Of a stretch of 64,000 nucleotides of DNA, positions 45,840 through 55,678 are shown one piece after another. Origin of the DNA: Murimonas intestini (lineage in GTDB: Bacteria; Bacillota; Clostridia; Lachnospirales; Lachnospiraceae); contig QGGY01000013.1 in the NCBI GenBank assembly GCA_003148945.1, positions 96,853 through 160,852 of the forward strand. The letters run 5' to 3'. The notes below the pieces were generated by a model. It was not told the DNA's origin. It saw only the letters and a program-made list of their open reading frames with translations, and did no database searches. A program made the translations under genes and the position numbers. Every line of letters starts with the position of its first letter. The first letter of the stretch is position 1.

Positions 45840-47201
45840 ATGAAGAAATATGATAATATTATTATAGGCTTTGGCAAAGGCGGGAAAACTATAGCTGGTG
45901 CACTTGCCAAAAATGGGCAGAAAACGGCTTTGATTGAGAAATCACCTGATATGTATGGAGGCACCTGTATCAATGTGGCCTGCATCCCCTCTAAATTCCT
46001 TGAGAATTCAGCACAGAAGGCTGCTTTTCTGGGGAATAATTTTGAGGAGAGGGCTAAATATTATAAGAATATAATCCATGAAAAACGTGAACTGACTAAG
46101 GCACTCCGCCAGAAAAATTATGATAAGGTTGCCATTGACGCAGGAGCGGATGTACTTACAGGTTCAGCAGAATTTTTAGATGCCCGGCATGTCCGTGTCA
46201 CCTATGCTGACGGCACTTCAGAGGAACTGGAAGGCACGAGATTTTTTATCAATACAGGAGCCCGTCCCTTTATACCTGATATTCCGGGGATAAATGGCAA
46301 TCCATATGTATACACCAGTGAAACTCTCATGGACCTGGACCAGCTTCCCAAAAAGCTGGCTATTATCGGAGGCGGATATATTGGTGTGGAATTTGCTTCC
46401 TACTATGCAAATTTTGGTTCTTCTGTTACTATAATACAGACTTCCGATAAGTTTCTGCCCCGGGAGGATGAAGAAGTCGCAGCTGCCGCTATGAAGAGTA
46501 TGGAAAACCATGGAATAACCATACTCAAAAATACACAGATCAAAGGTATCGGGCAGGAAAACGGCAAAGCTTCCCTTTCTCTGTCTGTTGAAGGAAAGGA
46601 TCTTGTCATAGATGCTGACGCTGTTCTGGCAGCTACAGGCCGCAGGCCAAATCTGGAAGGACTCCACCCCGAAGCTGCGGGAGTCTCTCTGACATCACGG
46701 GGAGCTGTAATGGTGGATGAACATTTAAAAACGACAGCAGAAAATATATGGGCTATGGGAGATGTAACAGGCGGACTGCAATTTACTTATATCTCACTTG
46801 ATGATTCCAGGATCGTTAAATCACAGCTTTTAGGAGACGGAAGCAGGACAACAGGCAACAGAGGGGCTGTTCCATACAGTATTTTTATTGATCCCCCATT
46901 TTCAAGAGTCGGCATGACAGAAAAAGAGGCAAGAGAAGCCGGTTACGATGTGAAGGTCACCAGACTTGCCGCCGCTGCCGTACCGAAAGCGAAGGTTCTG
47001 AAAAAGACTGACGGATTATTCAAGGCCATCATAGACACCAAAACAGATAAGATATTGGGAGCACACCTCTTCGGAGCTGAATCCCATGAAATTATAAATA
47101 TAATAAAAGTAGTCATAGATGCAGGACTTCCCTATACTGTTTTAAGAGACGGGATATTTACACATCCTACGATGGCAGAAGCATTAAATGACCTTCTCTG
47201 A
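45840..47201 (+). CDS. Pyridine nucleotide-disulfide oxidoreductase, RclA/Har-like
   Basis: A 453-residue flavoprotein disulfide reductase. The N-terminus KYDNIIIGFGKGGKTIAGAL and the redox site YGGTCINVACIPSKFL (CxxxxC) match RclA-type enzymes, which reduce hypothiocyanous acid and protect against oxidants from host peroxidases. NAD(P) binding is at IIGGGYIGVEFASYYANFG, and FTHPTMAEALNDLL is the dimer end. AAAAGGAGGATTTTCGA precedes the ATG at 45840. Mercuric reductase or dihydrolipoamide dehydrogenase are less likely because their extra domains or partners are absent. A specific substrate needs assay. Confidence 0.85.
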   Translation: MKKYDNIIIGFGKGGKTIAGALAKNGQKTALIEKSPDMYGGTCINVACIPSKFLENSAQKAAFLGNNFEERAKYYKNIIHEKRELTKALRQKNYDKVAIDAGADVLTGSAEFLDARHVRVTYADGTSEELEGTRFFINTGARPFIPDIPGINGNPYVYTSETLMDLDQLPKKLAIIGGGYIGVEFASYYANFGSSVTIIQTSDKFLPREDEEVAAAAMKSMENHGITILKNTQIKGIGQENGKASLSLSVEGKDLVIDADAVLAATGRRPNLEGLHPEAAGVSLTSRGAVMVDEHLKTTAENIWAMGDVTGGLQFTYISLDDSRIVKSQLLGDGSRTTGNRGAVPYSIFIDPPFSRVGMTEKEAREAGYDVKVTRLAAAAVPKAKVLKKTDGLFKAIIDTKTDKILGAHLFGAESHEIINIIKVVIDAGLPYTVLRDGIFTHPTMAEALNDLL

Positions 47202-47295
47202 CACTTTAATGTGCAAAATATGCAAAGCGCAATATTACTTTACAACAAGACAGATTCCCCGCCGGGAATAGACTTTAGAAAGCCAGGAGGTATTT

Positions 47296-48648
47296 ATGAA
47301 TTTAACAATCGAGACCGGAGTCCCCGTCCTGACAGTATTTATTCAGGGATTACTTAGTTTCTTCTCACCATGCATCCTGCCGCTGGTACCGCTGTACATC
47401 GGTTATCTGGCAGGCGGCATGCAGACAGTTTCAGAAGATGGGACGATCCATTACCCCAGAAAAAAGGTAATGCTGCACACACTTTTCTTCATTATAGGCA
47501 TAGGCTTCGCATTCGTTGTGCTTGGCCTTGGCTTTACAGCGCTGGGCCAGTTCTTCAGCGGCAATAAAATATGGTTTGTCAGGATAGGCGGTATCATCAT
47601 GATACTGTTTGGTATCTACCAGTTAGGCATCCTGGGCAAATCTAATAAAATAGAGCAGGAACACAGGCTTCCTTTCAGCATAGACAAAAGAACCATGGGA
47701 CCAGTAGCTGCCCTTATCCTTGGCTTTATCTTCAGCTTCGCATGGACACCCTGTGTAGGCCCTGTCCTTGCCAGCGTGCTTTTGATGGCTTCATCAGCCA
47801 GCTCGGCTGCAAAAGGCTTTTTATTGATCGGAGTCTACCTTCTCGGTTTTGTACTGCCCTTCCTTGCAGTCGGATTGTTTACAAGCACTGTATTAGATTT
47901 CTTTAAAAAGCATCAAAAGGTTATCAAGTATACTGTTAAGATCGGCGGCGTGCTTCTGATCATAATGGGTATTATGACACTGACAGGCTGGATGAACGGA
48001 CTTACAGGATATCTGTCATCCTTTGGAGGCGGCGGATCTTCAGCTCCTGTTGAGACCCAGACAGAGACCTCCCGTATGACTGAAAATATGACTGAAGAAA
48101 TAACTGAAGCCTTGACGGAGGCACCATCCACTGAAGCCGGTACTGCAGCTTCTGAAACATCTAAAGAGACGGAAAGCTCTGCAGCACTTACACCTGCCCC
48201 TGATTTTACGCTTGTAGACCAAAACGGGGACACCCACACATTATCAGATTACAAAGGCAAAACTGTATTTCTTAACTTCTGGGCTACATGGTGCGGCCCC
48301 TGCCAGAAAGAAATGCCTGATATCCAGGCCCTGTATGAAAAGTATGGTATGAATGAGGAGGATCTGGTGGTTCTCGGTGTCGCAAATCCTAAAACCGACG
48401 ACCGTCCCCAGAACAGTGACGTTGATCAGGAATCTGTGAAGAAGTTCCTGGAGGATAACGGCTACACTTATCCTGTGGCCATGGATACCACTGGAGATGT
48501 ATTTTCCTCCTACTATATAAGCGCATTTCCTACCACCTTTATGATAGATAAAGACGGAAATGTATTCGGTTATGTGACAGGCACACTGACAGCCGATATC
48601 ATGGAAAGCATTGTTCAGCAGACCATGGAACAAAAACGTACCCAATAA
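47296..48648 (+). CDS. CcdA-TlpA fusion, thiol-disulfide transfer protein
   Basis: A 450-residue fusion. Residues 1-230 are CcdA: six membrane segments with the redox cysteines in FFSPCILPLVP and AWTPCVGPVLA. A Thr/Ser/Glu-rich linker (about 245-295) leads to an extracellular thioredoxin-fold TlpA domain with NFWATWCGPCQKEMPD. CcdA moves electrons from cytoplasmic thioredoxin through the membrane; here it would feed its own attached reductase, used for cytochrome or cell-surface protein repair. CAGGAGGTATTT precedes the ATG. It follows the RclA-like gene by 94 bp. Confidence 0.92.
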   Translation: MNLTIETGVPVLTVFIQGLLSFFSPCILPLVPLYIGYLAGGMQTVSEDGTIHYPRKKVMLHTLFFIIGIGFAFVVLGLGFTALGQFFSGNKIWFVRIGGIIMILFGIYQLGILGKSNKIEQEHRLPFSIDKRTMGPVAALILGFIFSFAWTPCVGPVLASVLLMASSASSAAKGFLLIGVYLLGFVLPFLAVGLFTSTVLDFFKKHQKVIKYTVKIGGVLLIIMGIMTLTGWMNGLTGYLSSFGGGGSSAPVETQTETSRMTENMTEEITEALTEAPSTEAGTAASETSKETESSAALTPAPDFTLVDQNGDTHTLSDYKGKTVFLNFWATWCGPCQKEMPDIQALYEKYGMNEEDLVVLGVANPKTDDRPQNSDVDQESVKKFLEDNGYTYPVAMDTTGDVFSSYYISAFPTTFMIDKDGNVFGYVTGTLTADIMESIVQQTMEQKRTQ

Positions 48649-48658
48649 AGTATTTATA

Positions 48659-48698
48659 AAAGCCAGAGAGCTGCGTCTGCAGTATCTCTGGCTTTTCT
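48659..48698. terminator. Bidirectional terminator
   Basis: AAAGCCAGAGA (48659-48669) and TCTCTGGCTTT (48685-48695) form a perfect 11-bp stem with T-runs on both sides. It ends the CcdA-TlpA gene and the convergent glycosidase gene. Confidence 0.88.
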
Positions 48699-48717
48699 CC
48701 TGCCTGTGTTTTCCCGT

Positions 48718-50613
48718 CTAATTTACTTTTTCGATCTTATATTCCTGCCTTCCCAGATCAACAGTGACAGCTGTTCCATCACTGAATAAAGTCCGCTGTA
48801 TTTCTTTTTTCCCGCCTATAAACTCATGACTTACCATTTCTGCAAAGGCAATTTTATGATACAGGCCTGTCACAACTTTGCACCTCTCTATCTGCTCTTT
48901 CTCACTTATGTGGCATTCGTTCTCAAATGCCCCGTCAATATTTGCATAGGCGCCATCTCTTTTCAGGTAAGGCGCCCCTCCATTTAAGAGGGCATAGAGC
49001 ATATAGTCATTCTTTTCTGTTACTTTATCCATCATCCACGGTATGATGAGGCAGTCATGATAGACCAGCCCAAACAGAGGCACGGGGATCCCCCGCTTTT
49101 CAATTCCCTCCTTCCCCATCATAAAATCATAGGGTGCATAGTGGCAGAATACCAGCCCCGGCACAGCCCAGTCATTTACCTCCTCTGAACTTGCCAGTAT
49201 TTTCTGGGACTCCAGATAATTAAAACACCGCAGCCTGTAATCATAGCTGTCTCTTCTTGTCATTCTGTGACGCTGATTACTGCACTCGTCTCCCTCATTG
49301 CAGGTAAATACGTCCAGATATGCACAGTCCGGCCTGATTCCCTGTTCAAAGAGACGCTGGAAGTTTCTCTTCACATAATAGGGCGCCCTGGATGTACACA
49401 GATAAGACTGGGGTCCCCCGGCCCAGCAGCTCTGCTCCGGGATATTCCCGTCTGTCAGCCGGCAGGCTTCCTCTTCGTTAAAGCTCTCTGCCGCCCTGTA
49501 ATAATCCCTGTACTGGTCATGGATGCCGAACAGATCCCCATGGGCGTGAAGTGTCTCTTCCAGCTGCCTCATCTCCTCCGCTCCCCCGGCTTCCCTGCAC
49601 ACGGGATAATAATCAGGATGATTATTATCATATCCCGGCTCAGCCCAGCCATCCAGATGCATGTACACAGGTCCGGCCCCCTGTTCATGCCATTTTACAA
49701 TTTCCTCTGTTCTGCTGCCAAATGTTGTAAGTTTATTATTTTTTGCAGGTTCTTTCTCATCATAGAAGTCAGATTCGGGATTCACATACGTCTTGATCCC
49801 CTGATGTATAAAGGAACACTCTGTCAGCTGCCTTATCTTGGGAAGTCTGACCGCCTTTTCTTCAAGTGTCCTCACCATTCCGCATTCACTTGCATAGCGC
49901 CTGTACACTTTACAGATATCATTATAGTCACAGTCTTCTAAAAACTTATACCGGATGATTCTGCGGTGATCCATCCTGCCCAGGCTGCTGTCATTCCATA
50001 CGCCTATCTGTGTATAGCTCGTTCCGTCAGGCTGGTCCAGATAATATCCTGCATTCCATGGCGTCTCACAGATAGTCAGGCATCCCCTTCTCTCCCTGAC
50101 CTGGGCAAACCATGGCATATAACTGCCCGCTGTGCCAAAACGTCCTTCAAAAATAACTTTGCCGAATTTTTCATTCCAGTTATTGGGTATTAAAATACCC
50201 TGCCGCAGATTTATCAGAGAATACCACCTCTCACTCTCAGAAGTGAACTCCATGGGTGCAGGCCAATAAACCTTTAAGACAGCCGCCTCACTCTCTTCAA
50301 TAGGGATCCATTCGCAGATAATGTCTCCCGTGGCTTCCTCCATCCATACACACAGTTCAAAGGAGACAGCCGTCTCCTTTCCGCCTATGCAGAACTTCTC
50401 AAAACGGCTGTAAAAGCCTGAAGCAATGCCGCTGTGAAAACTTTTATGCTCTATTTTCAGCGCTTCATCAAAATATGTCCTTCCCTGCTCTGTGAGAAAA
50501 TAAGGCCTGAATGTTCTGTCCAAAGCCCATCTGACCTCATTTCCGGCAGTTACAGAAAACCCAAAGGTATCTGTGTCGTATGTAAGCTTCACGTCATTAT
50601 ATGTGATTGTCAT
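48718..50613 (-). CDS. Putative glycoside hydrolase, DUF5696/GH101-like
   Basis: A 631-residue cytoplasmic protein. The central part looks like a TIM-barrel glycosidase: VYMHLDGWAEPGYDNNHPDY, FGIHDQYRDYY, CAYLDVFTCNEGDECSNQ, and ILASSEEVNDWAVPG with conserved acidic residues, over an N-terminal beta-sandwich. This resembles DUF5696 and GH101-type enzymes that act on mucin-like O-glycans, but the assignment is by eye. It begins right at the NUDIX stop with AAAGGAGATCC upstream and ends at the terminator at 48659-48698. Confidence 0.55.
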   Translation of the reverse strand: MTITYNDVKLTYDTDTFGFSVTAGNEVRWALDRTFRPYFLTEQGRTYFDEALKIEHKSFHSGIASGFYSRFEKFCIGGKETAVSFELCVWMEEATGDIICEWIPIEESEAAVLKVYWPAPMEFTSESERWYSLINLRQGILIPNNWNEKFGKVIFEGRFGTAGSYMPWFAQVRERRGCLTICETPWNAGYYLDQPDGTSYTQIGVWNDSSLGRMDHRRIIRYKFLEDCDYNDICKVYRRYASECGMVRTLEEKAVRLPKIRQLTECSFIHQGIKTYVNPESDFYDEKEPAKNNKLTTFGSRTEEIVKWHEQGAGPVYMHLDGWAEPGYDNNHPDYYPVCREAGGAEEMRQLEETLHAHGDLFGIHDQYRDYYRAAESFNEEEACRLTDGNIPEQSCWAGGPQSYLCTSRAPYYVKRNFQRLFEQGIRPDCAYLDVFTCNEGDECSNQRHRMTRRDSYDYRLRCFNYLESQKILASSEEVNDWAVPGLVFCHYAPYDFMMGKEGIEKRGIPVPLFGLVYHDCLIIPWMMDKVTEKNDYMLYALLNGGAPYLKRDGAYANIDGAFENECHISEKEQIERCKVVTGLYHKIAFAEMVSHEFIGGKKEIQRTLFSDGTAVTVDLGRQEYKIEKVN

Positions 50614-51000
50614 TTACAGGATCTCCTTTATCTCTTCTATCAGATCCAGGTCAGCAGGAAGCCATTCCAGCATGTCCAGTTCATTCTTTGCCAGCCATCT
50701 GCAGGCCTCATGCTCCAGCAGAGTCAGACTGCCTTTTAAAACCCTGCACAAAAAGCAATGCATAGTCAGGTGGAATCCCGGATAGTCATATTCTACCGTA
50801 TCAATATACTTTATCACTTCAATCTCCGTATCCAGTTCCTCCCGGATCTCTCTGCACAGAGCCTCCTCCCTGGTTTCTCCGGGCTCCATCTTGCCCCCGG
50901 GAAATTCCCAGCCATCTTTAAATTCACCATATCCACGCTGAGTAGCAAATATCTTATCTCCAGCCTGTATTATGGCTGCTACAACTTCTATTTTTTTCAT
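50614..51000 (-). CDS. NUDIX hydrolase (MutT/NudG-like nucleotide pyrophosphohydrolase)
   Basis: A 128-residue enzyme that would hydrolyse a modified nucleoside triphosphate to its monophosphate. The Nudix box GGKMEPGETREEALCREIRE-EL (residues about 37-58) is intact, and ATQRGYGEFKDGWEFPGGK is typical of the MutT/CTP pyrophosphohydrolase group. The start at 51000 has AAAGGATGCAGC upstream. It follows the PLD-helicase gene by 37 nt. A pairing of this kind of helicase and a NUDIX protein recurs in bacteria (recalled, not searched), and a joint role in nucleotide-linked defence or repair is possible. Confidence 0.88.
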   Translation of the reverse strand: MKKIEVVAAIIQAGDKIFATQRGYGEFKDGWEFPGGKMEPGETREEALCREIREELDTEIEVIKYIDTVEYDYPGFHLTMHCFLCRVLKGSLTLLEHEACRWLAKNELDMLEWLPADLDLIEEIKEIL

Positions 51001-51037
51001 GCTGCATCCTTTCTGAAACTCATTAAATTGGTGATTA

Positions 51038-53935
51038 CTAGCTGATAATATATTCATACAGATCTTCCCTGACGGGAGTCACAAGCTTATATACGATCTC
51101 TACTGCTTTCTTACTGGTATTCTCCATAATAAATTCATTAGCATCTCCTGTAGCCATGATCTTGCCCAGATAATAAAACTCTTTTGATATTTTGTCATCT
51201 TTATTCTTACGCACAAACAATTCCATATCAACCCCCAGCTCCCGGGCATGAAGTGCCGTATAAACATCCTCAGATTCCAGACTGCGGCCTGATTTAGATA
51301 TGGCTATCAGCATATCCTGCCTGATAAAGCGGTCTTCGTAACGGATAGAATCCTGTATTTCCTGGTCTTTATGGTAATTAATAAAGACAGGGTACGTTTT
51401 AGTCCGCTTATCATAACGGTAACCTCCGATATTTAAAGCTACCTCACCCTTTTCCCACTCCAGGAGCCTGCATACATCTTCATAAGTATATTTCTGATAT
51501 AGCTGAAGATTCGTATCCATGTATCGTTTTGAATAATTCTTTTTATATCTGTCCAGCCCAAAGTCAATGATTTCTTTCACGATAAGATAAAAATTATTAT
51601 CCCCAAGGGCTTTTTCAAATGTCTCAGATATCCTGTAATCTTCTCCATCCTTCTCAATAAATATACATTCTGAATACGTTCCTTTTCCCGAACCGGAGGT
51701 AAATTCGTTAGTCATAATATTTTTGATATTGACCCTGGTTTTCTCTGATACGCTGATCTTATATTTATCCTCCAGTCTCTTTTGGAGTCTGGCAAAAATC
51801 CCCGTCTTGTACCGCAGTACCTGGTTCAGTAATTCTAATTCATGGACACGCTTCCCTGACGCAAATTTTCTTGAAATATATTCCACGAACTTTTCCTGTT
51901 GGCTGGTAAGCCGTATCGTATACTCCTTTTCATACTTTACCAGAAATTTGTAATAAGACCCCAGAGAATTATTATCGATAATCCTCATCATGTCCATTTC
52001 ACCGTATTCATCAAATTCACGCATGCCCGGAATTCTTCCCAGTTTATTTTTGAGCTGCTGATAACTCTCTTTTATCAGTCTTACATCATTAAAATTAGCA
52101 CTGTCAATAGATGCATATATCTGCTTCCTGGTGATCTCGTCAAAATGTACTGTAGAACATCCTGGAATAACCCTGTTTCCTTCTGCCACATATTTGCGTA
52201 TAGTATCTTTATTGTAAGTCCTGTCACCTGACAGCGCTATTGGAATCAGAAAATTCTTCTGATAATTTCCTATAAAATCAATAACCACCAGATACTCTTT
52301 GCCCGGAGCTTTTCTAAGCCCCCGTCCCAGCTGCTGTACAAAAACAATTGCAGACTGTGTGGGTCTGAGCATGATCACCTGATTTACCTCAGGGATATCC
52401 ACACCCTCATTGAAAATATCCACAGTAAATATGTAATCCAGCCCGCCCTCACGGCCGTCCTGCTCCAGTCTCTCAATAGCTGCCTCCCGCTCCTCCTGGC
52501 TGTCTGCTCCTGAAAGTGCACATGTTCTGTAGCCCTTCTTATTAAAAATATCCGAAAGCTCAACTGCCTCTGAATTTCTGCTGCAGAAGACCAGCCCTTT
52601 CACACGGTCTCCGCTGTGCCCGTAAAACTCTGCCTTTTTTAAAACATGCTCAGCCCTCTCCTCCGAGGCCAGACAGCAAAATTCTGTATTGTCATCAATT
52701 ATTTTGCCGTCTACAGACAGCTCTGTCACTCCAAAGTAATGAAATGGACACAGCAGATCTTCCTCCATTGCCTGCTGAAGCCTGATCTCATAAGCAATAT
52801 TATGGTCGAACAGCTGGAATATATCATATCCATCCGTCCGTTCAGGACTTGCTGTCATCCCCAGCATAAACTCTGGTTTAAAATATTCCATGATCCGCTG
52901 ATAACTCTGAGCGCCTGCTTTATGTGTCTCATCTATAATGATATAGTCAAAATAATCAGGCCGGTAACGGTGCATTGTCTCAGTTTTAGACATTGTCTGA
53001 ACAGTAGAAAACAGATAATCAGCATCATAATCCTGTGAATTTCCGGAAAGAATACCTGCATTTATATTGCTTCCCAGAACATCCCTGAAGCTCTCCGCTG
53101 CCTGTTTTAATATCTGTTCTCTGTGGACCAGAAAGAGCATTTTCCCGGGTCTGAAATTGCGCACATCAAATGCACTCAGATAAGTCTTTCCTGTCCCTGT
53201 GGCACTTATGAGAAGCGCCTTCTTCTGGTGCTCCTCCCGAAGTCTGGCAAGTGACCTGACTGCCTGTACCTGCATACTGTTCGGAGTAAGAGTATAAGTG
53301 CGGATACGCTCAATTTTCTCTTTTGCCCTGGCCTTCTTCTTCTCCCGGTAAACCGGCTCGTAGACATCTCTGATCCACTCCCGTGTCAGGACAGCCGCCC
53401 TGCTCCACATAGCATAAAATTCATCTTCTGATTCCTGTATCAGCTGGCCCTGCTCCAGAGATGTGATCTTCAAATTCCATTCTTTATTAGATTTTAATGC
53501 AGTCTGGGTCATGTTAGAACTGCCCACGATAAATGTCCTTTTATCCTTCTTTTGAAACATATAGCCTTTTGTGTGGAAATGCTCCTCAGTGAATATCCGC
53601 ACCTCAATATTTTTGAAATCCAGCAGTTCCCTAAGTGCATCAGGCTCATTGAATTCCAGATAATCAGTGGTCAGTATTTTCCCCTTTATTCCCTTATCCT
53701 CAAGCTTTTTTAAAGTATCTTTTAAGACAATCAGTCCGCTTTTTGTAACAAAAGCCACTGAAAACCAGAAGGTTTCACATCCTTCAAGCTCTTGTTCAAT
53801 ATCCGCCAGAACTGTCCTGCCATCCCGCACATTATTGTACAGCAAAGCAGGCCTGCAGCTTCCGTCGGATTCTATATATTTACTTATTAAGCTAGTCTTC
53901 GCCGCCTCTATTATAGTCTCAGCCAAATTCATCAT
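51038..53935 (-). CDS. PLD-nuclease/DEAD-helicase/DUF3427 protein
   Basis: A 965-residue protein in three parts. Residues about 40-180 are a phospholipase D-like nuclease domain with HFHTKGYMF and FIVGSSNMTQTAL. The SF2 helicase follows: Walker A SATGTGKT (near 243), IIIDETHKAG, LGMTASPERTDG, SRNSEAVELSD and QQLGRGLRKAPG. The C-terminal 400 residues match DUF3427-type tails of such helicases. AAGGAGCACTGCAT precedes the ATG. PLD-helicase proteins are frequent in restriction and antiphage loci, which makes a defence role plausible, but no methylase or other known defence gene is beside it. Confidence 0.88.
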   Translation of the reverse strand: MMNLAETIIEAAKTSLISKYIESDGSCRPALLYNNVRDGRTVLADIEQELEGCETFWFSVAFVTKSGLIVLKDTLKKLEDKGIKGKILTTDYLEFNEPDALRELLDFKNIEVRIFTEEHFHTKGYMFQKKDKRTFIVGSSNMTQTALKSNKEWNLKITSLEQGQLIQESEDEFYAMWSRAAVLTREWIRDVYEPVYREKKKARAKEKIERIRTYTLTPNSMQVQAVRSLARLREEHQKKALLISATGTGKTYLSAFDVRNFRPGKMLFLVHREQILKQAAESFRDVLGSNINAGILSGNSQDYDADYLFSTVQTMSKTETMHRYRPDYFDYIIIDETHKAGAQSYQRIMEYFKPEFMLGMTASPERTDGYDIFQLFDHNIAYEIRLQQAMEEDLLCPFHYFGVTELSVDGKIIDDNTEFCCLASEERAEHVLKKAEFYGHSGDRVKGLVFCSRNSEAVELSDIFNKKGYRTCALSGADSQEEREAAIERLEQDGREGGLDYIFTVDIFNEGVDIPEVNQVIMLRPTQSAIVFVQQLGRGLRKAPGKEYLVVIDFIGNYQKNFLIPIALSGDRTYNKDTIRKYVAEGNRVIPGCSTVHFDEITRKQIYASIDSANFNDVRLIKESYQQLKNKLGRIPGMREFDEYGEMDMMRIIDNNSLGSYYKFLVKYEKEYTIRLTSQQEKFVEYISRKFASGKRVHELELLNQVLRYKTGIFARLQKRLEDKYKISVSEKTRVNIKNIMTNEFTSGSGKGTYSECIFIEKDGEDYRISETFEKALGDNNFYLIVKEIIDFGLDRYKKNYSKRYMDTNLQLYQKYTYEDVCRLLEWEKGEVALNIGGYRYDKRTKTYPVFINYHKDQEIQDSIRYEDRFIRQDMLIAISKSGRSLESEDVYTALHARELGVDMELFVRKNKDDKISKEFYYLGKIMATGDANEFIMENTSKKAVEIVYKLVTPVREDLYEYIIS

Positions 53936-53954
53936 ATGCAGTGCTCCTTACTAA

Positions 53955-54584
53955 TCAGGCATCCCTGTCCCTTTTCAGATATATCCTTCCAAATTCCTCA
54001 ACATGCTGCTTCAGCTCTGCCAGGGCTTCATCCTCCCGCCCCCATTCCTGGTCATATTTATTCAGGAGGAAATATACAGGCGCGTAGAAATTAACTGCCA
54101 TAGCTGCCGGATTGGCTTCTATAAAGATACTCTGCCTTATCATCTCTCCAAACAGCTGCGTCTGATAAGTGATACTGTCCTCCATAAAAATCTTTCTGTA
54201 CACCTCATAGATTTCTCTGTCCCGGAATTGTTCTATTGTGAGCATCCTCCTGAATCTGGCGGCAAATTCATCCCTCAGATAATAAAGATAAATATTCTTG
54301 CTTAATTCCCAAAGGCCTTCAGCTGTCAGCTGCCCATACCCAAAGGCTGCTTTCTCCATATTTTCTTCCCCGGGAAGCCCAAGCCCCCTGGACATACCCT
54401 CCATTCTCATGGACATCTCCAGAACAATAGTGTCAAATATCTCTTTTTTACTTTTGTAATGCTTGTACAGTGAGCTGTCTTTGATACCCACCGCATCTGC
54501 AATATTTTTAACGCTTGTTCCCTGATAGCCTTTTGTCGAAAACAGCGTAAGAGCTTCGTCTATTATCTTCTCTTTTGTTGTCAT
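53955..54584 (-). CDS. TetR/AcrR family transcriptional regulator
   Basis: A 209-residue regulator. The helix-turn-helix is TSVKNIADAVGIKDSSLYKHY (residues about 23-43). AAAAGGAGATGCGGC precedes the ATG. It lies 19 nt upstream of the PLD-helicase gene start and 37 nt after the phosphotransferase gene, inside a leftward cluster whose first promoter (56905-56933) has two perfect operators. It is the best candidate to bind them, by neighbourhood only. Confidence 0.87.
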   Translation of the reverse strand: MTTKEKIIDEALTLFSTKGYQGTSVKNIADAVGIKDSSLYKHYKSKKEIFDTIVLEMSMRMEGMSRGLGLPGEENMEKAAFGYGQLTAEGLWELSKNIYLYYLRDEFAARFRRMLTIEQFRDREIYEVYRKIFMEDSITYQTQLFGEMIRQSIFIEANPAAMAVNFYAPVYFLLNKYDQEWGREDEALAELKQHVEEFGRIYLKRDRDA

Positions 54585-54621
54585 GCCGCATCTCCTTTTA
54601 TTCCGGCTGTTCCATATATTT

Positions 54622-55479
54622 TCAGAACAGAATATGTTCAGTCATGAATGTATTTAAATCCTTCTCCGTCCACGGATCACACAGATAGGAAAAAAATCTG
54701 TAAAAGCTCCTGCTTTCCGTAATATCCGGAAATTCCTGATAACTCTCATATCCCTTCACAAAAGCACTCCCGTTTCTCAGACATTGTTCCACCACTGCCA
54801 GTTCCCATTCACGCGGCCCGATGACATAGGCATCAAGATCCACTACAGCAGTGACTGCATCAAGCCCGTCAGAGTACACAAACTGATTTCCTGATATATC
54901 CGGCATTATCAAGCTGTATGATTCTGGTGAGATCTTCATCTCACGGATAATCCTGAATGTGTTCTGAACATCCTCATTCTTCTGCCAGTACAAATCTATA
55001 ACCTGTTCCATGCAGCAGATCATGGCGTCTTTTATTTGCTTTTCCATCTTTTTTTCAGGAGGAAATGTTCCAAATGTATCAAATCTAATGCTGTGCAGAA
55101 AGCCAATATACAGCCCTAACTGATACTCAATCTCCTCTTTATCCGGAAATTCATCTGGTTTATATTTAACTCCTCCCGCTTCCCGGAAAATCTGACAGCA
55201 GTACTCATCACTTACGCCCACCAGCTCCGCCACTTTTATATGGGGATTTGTATTCAAAAACGAAGTCAGGCTGTATATATTTTTTCTCTGGGTATTAAAA
55301 TCCGAGCCAAATACTTCCTTGATGGAGTACCAGAAAGGCGACAGATTGTCGACCGAAATTCTGTTCTTCTTCAAAATACAGCTTTCATTTCCAAGCATGA
55401 TCCTGTAAACAGAATTAGACGATTCCCCCAGTAAGTCAAATGAACCTTTACTTTCTGCTATATATTTTCCAATATCCAT
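54622..55479 (-). CDS. Aminoglycoside phosphotransferase-fold protein
   Basis: A 285-residue protein with a kinase-like fold. LIMPDISGNQFVYS is a diverged form of the catalytic HxDxxxxN loop (Asp and Asn present, His missing) and VVDLDAYVIGPREWELAV holds the metal Asp of the APH family. The N-terminal lobe is seen in GESSNSVYRIMLGNESCIL. Members phosphorylate aminoglycosides, choline, sugars or other alcohols, so drug resistance should not be assumed. ACAGGAGAGCAGTAGTT precedes the ATG. A 199-bp gap separates it from the radical SAM gene. Confidence 0.7.
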   Translation of the reverse strand: MDIGKYIAESKGSFDLLGESSNSVYRIMLGNESCILKKNRISVDNLSPFWYSIKEVFGSDFNTQRKNIYSLTSFLNTNPHIKVAELVGVSDEYCCQIFREAGGVKYKPDEFPDKEEIEYQLGLYIGFLHSIRFDTFGTFPPEKKMEKQIKDAMICCMEQVIDLYWQKNEDVQNTFRIIREMKISPESYSLIMPDISGNQFVYSDGLDAVTAVVDLDAYVIGPREWELAVVEQCLRNGSAFVKGYESYQEFPDITESRSFYRFFSYLCDPWTEKDLNTFMTEHILF

Positions 55480-55678
55480 AACTACTGCTCTCCTGTTTCC
55501 GGCTCTATTATGGTTCTGCGCACATCATACGGTAATTGCATGGGCTTATACTGATGCTGATATTATCTAATTAATTGCCTGGTATGTCAATATATATCCC
55601 CCACCGCCAGATGGTGACGTGCGAACAGTAACGAACAGCGTTACAGTTCAGCCGTCTGCCATTCGGCAGCCGTCTGCA
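55480..55678. other. Gap with short repeats
   Basis: The gap holds CAGCCGTCTGC twice around CTGCCATTCGGCAG, and, on the minus strand, GTTACTGTTCGCACGTCACC (about 55613-55632), nearly identical to a piece at 59004-59024 inside the small inverted-repeat element. No gene is seen. Confidence 0.5.

Noticed and set aside
54622..55479. Aminoglycoside resistance gene
   Set aside because: The fold is right but the catalytic His is not visible and the family has many other substrates.
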